Below, in pieces: positions 52,099-56,574 of a stretch of DNA of 56,574 bases. Made by a program: the position numbers and the translations under genes. Position 1 is the stretch's first letter; each line of letters begins with the position of its first letter. This DNA is from CAKOSP01 sp964372145. GTDB taxonomy: Bacteria > Bacillota_I > Bacilli_A > RF39 > UBA660. The DNA is taken from contig CAYJPM010000003.1 in the NCBI GenBank assembly GCA_964372145.1, positions 1 through 56,574 on the forward strand. Reading direction: 5' to 3'. Below the pieces are notes generated by a model, which was not told where the DNA came from, searched no databases, and was given only the letters and a program-made list of their open reading frames with translations.

Positions 52099-53388
52099 CT
52101 AATTTTTTTTAGTATTCTTCTTATTTGGTATTAATACATATTCAGTTGTTTCATTTAAGTTTAAGTTTGATAAAAATTTATTTAATTTATCTACCGTAAC
52201 TGATTCATAACAATTTTTAATATTATCCATAATATTATTATAATTTATTATATAATCCTGTATTTTGTAATTTACACCTTCTACATCATCGTAACTAGTT
52301 ATTAATGTAGCTATTTGTGCCCTAACTTTTCTTTTAACTTCTTGTTTTGTAAGTTCAATATTTCTAAACTTTTCTTTAATTAAAGCTGTAGCCTCTTTTG
52401 GAAATCTTGTTTCAGCCGAAATAATTATTGCTATGTACGAGTCATATATATCCATTATTGGATATATTGTTGTTGCCAATTTACTTTTAAGTAAAAAATC
52501 TTTAAATTCACTAGTGCTTCCAAAATTTATATTAAGTATTAAATTTAAATAAACTCTAACTTCTAAGTCAGTGTATTCTTTTAAAGAATTTCTAGGTATT
52601 TTTAATGCAACTTTTAATCTCGGAGTAGTTACATTACCAAATTCTTCATGATATTTTCTTGCAAATTTATTTTTTTCTTTTGGGGTAATTACTTTTGGAT
52701 TTTGATATTCTAAAAATTCTTTTTTATTTTGATTTTCTTTTATAACTTCCTTTATTTCGTATGGATTAAAATTACCTGTTATACATAAAAACATATTCTC
52801 AGGATGATAAAAATTATTATATACTAATTCTATATCATTTAATGTAGTCTTTTTTATATCTTCAATGTTACCAGTAACTAAATTTTTATATTTAGAATTT
52901 TCAAATAAGTTTTTAAATATCCCAAAATAATTAATAGTTTCAGGATCATCTTCACCCATTTTCTCTTCTTCTATAATAATTCCTTTTTCATTTTCTATCA
53001 TTTGATTATTGAAAAATGGGGTTTGTACAAAATCTAATAAATGATTCAAATTTTCTTCAATTTTATTAACTGCATATACATGGTAAGATGTATATTCAAA
53101 AGTTGTAAATGCATTAACTTCTGCGCCAGTTTTAAAATAAAAATCATGCGCAGTAGTACCATCTGGTTCATTAAATTTTATATGCTCTAAGAAATGAGCT
53201 AGTCCGTTCGGTACTTTATATTTTTTATTTTTTATAATAAATTCAGTATCTATAGAACCATATTTAACAGATAAACTCATAAATGTAGATTTAACTCTAT
53301 CATTTACCCACATATATACTTTTAAACCATTATCACAGGTAAAAGAATAAATAGTTTCATCTAATCCTTTAATTTCTATTTGATTCAT
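52099..53388 (-). CDS. M16 family zinc peptidase (YmfH-like)
   Basis: 429 residues. The inverted zinc motif HFLEH (GLAHFLEHIKFNEPDG) and the downstream IIIEEEKMGEDDPE with the third ligand are intact, so it is the active member of the pair. The middle and C-terminal parts match the M16 peptidase fold. It overlaps the 3' end of the M16-like gene before it. The pair resembles ymfF-ymfH of Bacillus. GGGGGAG precedes the ATG. Confidence 0.9.
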   Translation of the reverse strand: MNQIEIKGLDETIYSFTCDNGLKVYMWVNDRVKSTFMSLSVKYGSIDTEFIIKNKKYKVPNGLAHFLEHIKFNEPDGTTAHDFYFKTGAEVNAFTTFEYTSYHVYAVNKIEENLNHLLDFVQTPFFNNQMIENEKGIIIEEEKMGEDDPETINYFGIFKNLFENSKYKNLVTGNIEDIKKTTLNDIELVYNNFYHPENMFLCITGNFNPYEIKEVIKENQNKKEFLEYQNPKVITPKEKNKFARKYHEEFGNVTTPRLKVALKIPRNSLKEYTDLEVRVYLNLILNINFGSTSEFKDFLLKSKLATTIYPIMDIYDSYIAIIISAETRFPKEATALIKEKFRNIELTKQEVKRKVRAQIATLITSYDDVEGVNYKIQDYIINYNNIMDNIKNCYESVTVDKLNKFLSNLNLNETTEYVLIPNKKNTKKN

Positions 53389-54655
53389 CTAATTTATCTC
53401 CCCCTTTTAATGTATATATTGTATTTAATTTTACCTTTTTAGCTACCTTTACTATATCTTCTTTAGTTGTCTGTTTTATCATTTTCATTCGATTTTCAAT
53501 AGTTGGTAAATTATCCACTTTGTTAAATATATAGTTACTTAATATAGCTGTATTATTATCCATTGCCATTTCTAAAGATAAATATAAATTGTTCTTTGCA
53601 TCTTCAAGATCTTCGTCTGTAAATTTACCCTTTTGCATTTCTTTAACAGATTCTTTTATTAAAGAAATAGCTTTATCTTTATTATTATTATCTAATGATA
53701 CTTGCGCTATTAATACACCATCATACTTCAAATATATACTATATACACCATAACATAGTGAATTTTCTTCTCTAAGTTTTTTATAAAATTTAGATGATAA
53801 TCCTCCACTTCCTAATAAATAATTAAATACTTGCAAAGTAATATTTCTTTCTGTTTCTGTTAAGTTTTCCAAATTAAATAATAAATTTAAATTAGATTGA
53901 ACAAAACAAGAATTATTCTCTTTGATATTTACTTTTTTTACACTTTTATTTAAAACATCCAAGTCATATTTAGTTGTTTTAATAGTTTTTAATTTGAATT
54001 TTTCTGAAACAATTTTATATACTTCATCAAATTCAATATCTCCTATTACATAAATATCGCATGCATCATTTCTTATTAAATTTAGGTATTCATTATATAA
54101 TGTAACTGGTGTTATTTCTTCTAATTCTTCTAATGTACCTATGACAGATACGCTAGTTATACTATCTTTATCCATAGTATTTAAAGTATTTTTTATTGCT
54201 AATTTAACAGCATTTTCGTCAATACTTAGTATATCTCTTTTTGTTCTTTCTTTAATTATATCAAATGTTTTAATATCAAATTCCTTGTTAATTACTTTTG
54301 GATTTAAAATCATTTCAAATGGTAAACTTAGAGTTTCTTTTAAATATGATTTTTCTTTAATATATTTTGGAGCAATAAAATCATAAATAAATATAGTATT
54401 TATAACATTACCTGTTTTACTTGTCGTTCCAAAAAAAGTTGATTTGTACAATTCTTCTAATGCAATAACAACATCTCTTCTTGTTTCATATTTTTTTGAA
54501 CAATCAGTTAATATATCTGATAAAAAAGATTTATAAAATATATTTTCTTTTTTTACTTTATCTCTAAAATGAATTTCCATATGACATGTTTTTAATTTTT
54601 TTGTTTTTATAATATGCAGTTTATATGAATTTAAATCATATTCTCTAATTTCCAA
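53369..54655 (-). CDS. M16 peptidase-like protein, inactive partner (YmfF-like)
   Basis: 428 residues from a TTG at 54655, 6 bases after GAGAGGTG; a GTG three codons upstream overlaps the ribosome site. No HxxEH motif is present where the active protein has it, so it is presumably a non-catalytic subunit. C-terminal features (LLGSGGLSSKFYKKLREENSLCYGVYS) are typical of M16 partners. It overlaps the active gene by 20 bases and probably forms a heterodimer with it. Confidence 0.85.
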   Translation of the reverse strand: MEIREYDLNSYKLHIIKTKKLKTCHMEIHFRDKVKKENIFYKSFLSDILTDCSKKYETRRDVVIALEELYKSTFFGTTSKTGNVINTIFIYDFIAPKYIKEKSYLKETLSLPFEMILNPKVINKEFDIKTFDIIKERTKRDILSIDENAVKLAIKNTLNTMDKDSITSVSVIGTLEELEEITPVTLYNEYLNLIRNDACDIYVIGDIEFDEVYKIVSEKFKLKTIKTTKYDLDVLNKSVKKVNIKENNSCFVQSNLNLLFNLENLTETERNITLQVFNYLLGSGGLSSKFYKKLREENSLCYGVYSIYLKYDGVLIAQVSLDNNNKDKAISLIKESVKEMQKGKFTDEDLEDAKNNLYLSLEMAMDNNTAILSNYIFNKVDNLPTIENRMKMIKQTTKEDIVKVAKKVKLNTIYTLKGGDKLDESNRN

Positions 54656-54685
54656 ACTGTTCACCTCTCTATTAGTATAGTCATT

Positions 54686-55798
54686 TTATTTATCTTTATT
54701 TATCGAATTATATGTTTTTATAAAATATGCATCTGTCATACCCGCAATATAATCAATAACTATTCTTTCACTTGTATTTTTCTTATATTCTTCACTCATG
54801 TTATTTAGATATGATTTTATTATAGGTGCATCTTCATTTTTTTCTAATATATCATTTAAACATTTTTCAAAGACTTTATTAAACATATTTTCAATTTCTA
54901 ATCTTTCTTCATCTGTGTAAGCTTTAGCATATATATTAGTATGATTAAATTTTTTTAATTTTACTATTGCATCAAATACTTTATCTGATAATTTAATATA
55001 ATCTTTATCTAAACTATTATCCAATAAATCTTTCATTATGTTATTTACAATTTCTCTGTTTTTTACTCCTAAAACTGCAGTAATTTCTTTAGGTATATCA
55101 TCATAATTTATTAATTTCATTCTTAAGCCATCTTCAATATCTCTACCTAAATAACCAATTAAGTCGCTTATTCTTACTACACAACCTTCTAATGTTGATG
55201 GTACTAATTTAACAGATTTATTTGTATATGTTTCATTATATATTTTTAAGAAATCTTCTTTACTTTTTTTAATTGGTCTATATTCTTGACTTGGCAGTTC
55301 TCCATTATGACAAAGTATCCCATCTAAAACTTGAAATGTTATATTATATCCATTTCCATAGTTTTCAATATCCTTTAATAATCTTACACTTTGTACATTG
55401 TGATTAAAATATCCTTCATTATGTTTTAAACTTATTTTATTTAAATAATCTTCACCTACATGTCCGAAAGGAACATGCCCTAAGTCATGTCCAAGTGCAG
55501 CAGCCTCGATTAAATCTTCATTTAAATTAAGACCTCTACCTAATGTTCTTGCTATTTTAGAAACGTACTGGACATGAGTCATTCTTTTACTAATATGATC
55601 ATTTTCGTTAAAAGTAAAAACTTGTGTTTTATCAGAATATCTTACATATGATAATGAATATATAATTCTGTCTATATCATGAAAAAATGGAGTTCTAGCA
55701 TCCTCTTTTTCTTCTTTTAATCTAAACGCTTCTTCATCTTTGCATGCAAATTTACTTATATATTTATTTTTAAGTTTCATATTTTCTTCGAAAGTCAT
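54686..55798 (-). CDS. HD-domain dGTPase-like dNTP triphosphohydrolase
   Basis: 370 residues. The HD signature ISKRMTHVQYVSKIARTLGRGLNLNEDLIEAAALGHDLGHVPFGHVGEDYL carries the metal His/Asp residues of dGTPase-type enzymes, which split dNTPs into deoxynucleoside and triphosphate. Family length is about 330-500. GAGGAG lies before the ATG. A TATAAT is upstream, but no clear -35. Convergence with rpoC is not seen; rpoC lies upstream on the same strand, so the two may be linked. Confidence 0.88.
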   Translation of the reverse strand: MTFEENMKLKNKYISKFACKDEEAFRLKEEKEDARTPFFHDIDRIIYSLSYVRYSDKTQVFTFNENDHISKRMTHVQYVSKIARTLGRGLNLNEDLIEAAALGHDLGHVPFGHVGEDYLNKISLKHNEGYFNHNVQSVRLLKDIENYGNGYNITFQVLDGILCHNGELPSQEYRPIKKSKEDFLKIYNETYTNKSVKLVPSTLEGCVVRISDLIGYLGRDIEDGLRMKLINYDDIPKEITAVLGVKNREIVNNIMKDLLDNSLDKDYIKLSDKVFDAIVKLKKFNHTNIYAKAYTDEERLEIENMFNKVFEKCLNDILEKNEDAPIIKSYLNNMSEEYKKNTSERIVIDYIAGMTDAYFIKTYNSINKDK

Positions 55799-55857
55799 TT
55801 TATCTCCTCAATTTATTATACCACTAAAATTAACTTTTAGTTAATATTTTTCAAAAA

Positions 55858-55885
55858 AAAGAAAAGTCTAATTTGACTCTTCTTT
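55858..55885 (-). terminator. Terminator after rpoC
   Basis: An 11-base stem (55858-55868 with 55875-55885, with one G-T pair) and 6-base loop, then Ts on the minus strand. Confidence 0.75.
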
Positions 55886-56574
55886 AAAATCTTCCATAAT
55901 ATCAATATCATCGTTGTTATCACTAATTTCAGTTTCATCTTCTAATAATTTTTCTTCAAGTATTTCACTTGCTTCATCATTTAAGATAACTTTTTCAAGT
56001 TCAATATCAATATCACTATATTCTATTGCACCTGTACCAGCTGGTATTAATTTACCAATAATAACATTTTCTTTTAAACCTTTTAAGTAATCAACTTTAC
56101 CACGTATTGCAGCGTCAGTTAATACTCTAGTTGTTTCTTGGAATGATGCAGCAGATAGGAATGAATCAGTTTCTAGAGAAGATTTAGTAATACCTAACAT
56201 AATAGGATTTCCTTTAGCAGGTACTTTACCTTCAATAATAACTGGTTTATTTCCATCAGAGAATTGTTTTAAAGATATACTTAATCCTTCAACAAATTCT
56301 GAATCTCCAGCATCTGTAATTCTTATTTTATTGATCATTCTTTTTACTATAATTTCAATGTGTTTATCATTAATATCAACACCTTGTAATTTATATACAT
56401 TTTGAACTTCTTTTAAAATATATTCTTGAGCTCTAAGTGGATTAGTAAATGCAAGTAATTCTTTAGGTGAAATTACACCTTCAGTTAATTTATCTCCTGC
56501 TTCTACTTCATCACCAACAGCTACTCTTAGTTTCATGTTATAGTTTGTAGATACTTCAGTTACACCTGCAGCAT
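55868..56574 (-). CDS. rpoC: RNA polymerase beta' subunit, C-terminal part (5' end outside window)
   Basis: Open to the window edge, about 235 residues seen; the start of the gene lies beyond. The visible part is the RpoC C-terminal region: GVISPKELLAFTNPLRAQEYIL, KHIEIIVKRMINKIRITDAGDSEF, GITKSSLETDSFLSAASFQETTRVLTDAAIRGK, then KLIPAGTG and an acidic tail. Such sequence is diagnostic. A terminator follows the stop. Confidence 0.96.
   Translation of the reverse strand, partial: AAGVTEVSTNYNMKLRVAVGDEVEAGDKLTEGVISPKELLAFTNPLRAQEYILKEVQNVYKLQGVDINDKHIEIIVKRMINKIRITDAGDSEFVEGLSISLKQFSDGNKPVIIEGKVPAKGNPIMLGITKSSLETDSFLSAASFQETTRVLTDAAIRGKVDYLKGLKENVIIGKLIPAGTGAIEYSDIDIELEKVILNDEASEILEEKLLEDETEISDNNDDIDIMEDFKEESN

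Noticed and set aside
55815..55845. Palindrome-like TTAACTTTTAGTTAA near the dGTPase gene
   Set aside because: AT-only sequence in an AT-rich intergenic region; the symmetry is imperfect and unsupported.
1..56574. tRNA genes, CRISPR arrays, insertion sequences, prophage
   Set aside because: No cloverleaf with a T-loop, no regularly spaced repeats, and no transposase or integrase motifs were seen by eye.

Overview
The window is a stretch of a very AT-rich (by eye a quarter to 30% G+C), densely packed genome from an endospore-forming Bacillota bacterium. The evidence is a sigma-E/sigma-G cluster with SpoIIGA, a GerA-GerC-GerB germinant-receptor operon, a YlmC/YmxH protein, a T-box ahead of thrS, and Shine-Dalgarno sites of the AAGGAGG type. 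Runs of N (three or four internal short gaps and one of 100) mark it as a draft, probably metagenomic, assembly. Several informational genes look streamlined: ThrRS has no TGS domain, RimP keeps only its N-terminal domain, and the FtsZ linker is very short. That would suit an uncultured gut-type Bacilli/Clostridia lineage, but the exact order cannot be fixed from this sequence alone. The standard code is used (TGG for Trp, TGA as a stop).

Layout. 1-4.0 kb: envelope and SOS locus. A Zn-dependent phospholipase C-like protein and a permuted papain-like amidase share one promoter. A 51-residue membrane protein and a membrane-anchored lytic transglycosylase are divergent from lexA, with two LexA boxes built into the two facing promoters. 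4.0-10.1 kb: rhomboid protease, rluD, lspA, ylmC, sigG, a T4SS-pilin-like membrane protein, sigE and spoIIGA. 10.1-12.9 kb: ftsZ, ftsA and a membrane protein. 13-19 kb: the rimP-nusA-ylxR-comEB-infB-rbfA-hypothetical-truB translation operon. 19-23.4 kb: UPF0316, a zinc-ribbon protein, a secreted TasA-like protein, mutL and yqeG. After a 100-N gap come a P-type Ca2+ ATPase and the divergent ger operon. 29.7-32.9 kb: murG-murB-divIB-queH, broken by two short gaps. 33-37.8 kb: VanY-type carboxypeptidase, DUF1653, pentapeptide-repeat protein, a small Cys protein, pnp, rpsO. 37.9-41.6 kb: unknown membrane protein, histidine phosphatase, a short FNT channel, and infC-rpmI-rplT behind an L20-type leader. 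41.6-45.3 kb: two surface proteins with a common N-terminal module. 45.4-49 kb: T-box/thrS, a small gene, a UvrX-type polymerase. 49-56.6 kb: an Ig-like membrane protein, rpsD (with an apparent frameshift), an unknown membrane protein, a ymfH/ymfF-like M16 pair, a dGTPase-like protein, and the 3' end of rpoC.

How it works together: most of the window is housekeeping (division, peptidoglycan precursors, translation, transcription). Two sporulation blocks cover compartment-specific sigma factors and germination. The most original points are: the SOS locus that couples DNA damage to a small membrane protein plus a cell-wall lyase (in the place where Bacillus has the division inhibitor yneA); the pilin-like gene wedged between sigE and sigG; a long-spacer, Spo0A-like promoter before spoIIGA; an L20 protein with a SAP-like tail; and a probable AUA start for IF3. 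No tRNA, rRNA, CRISPR array, insertion sequence or prophage was seen.
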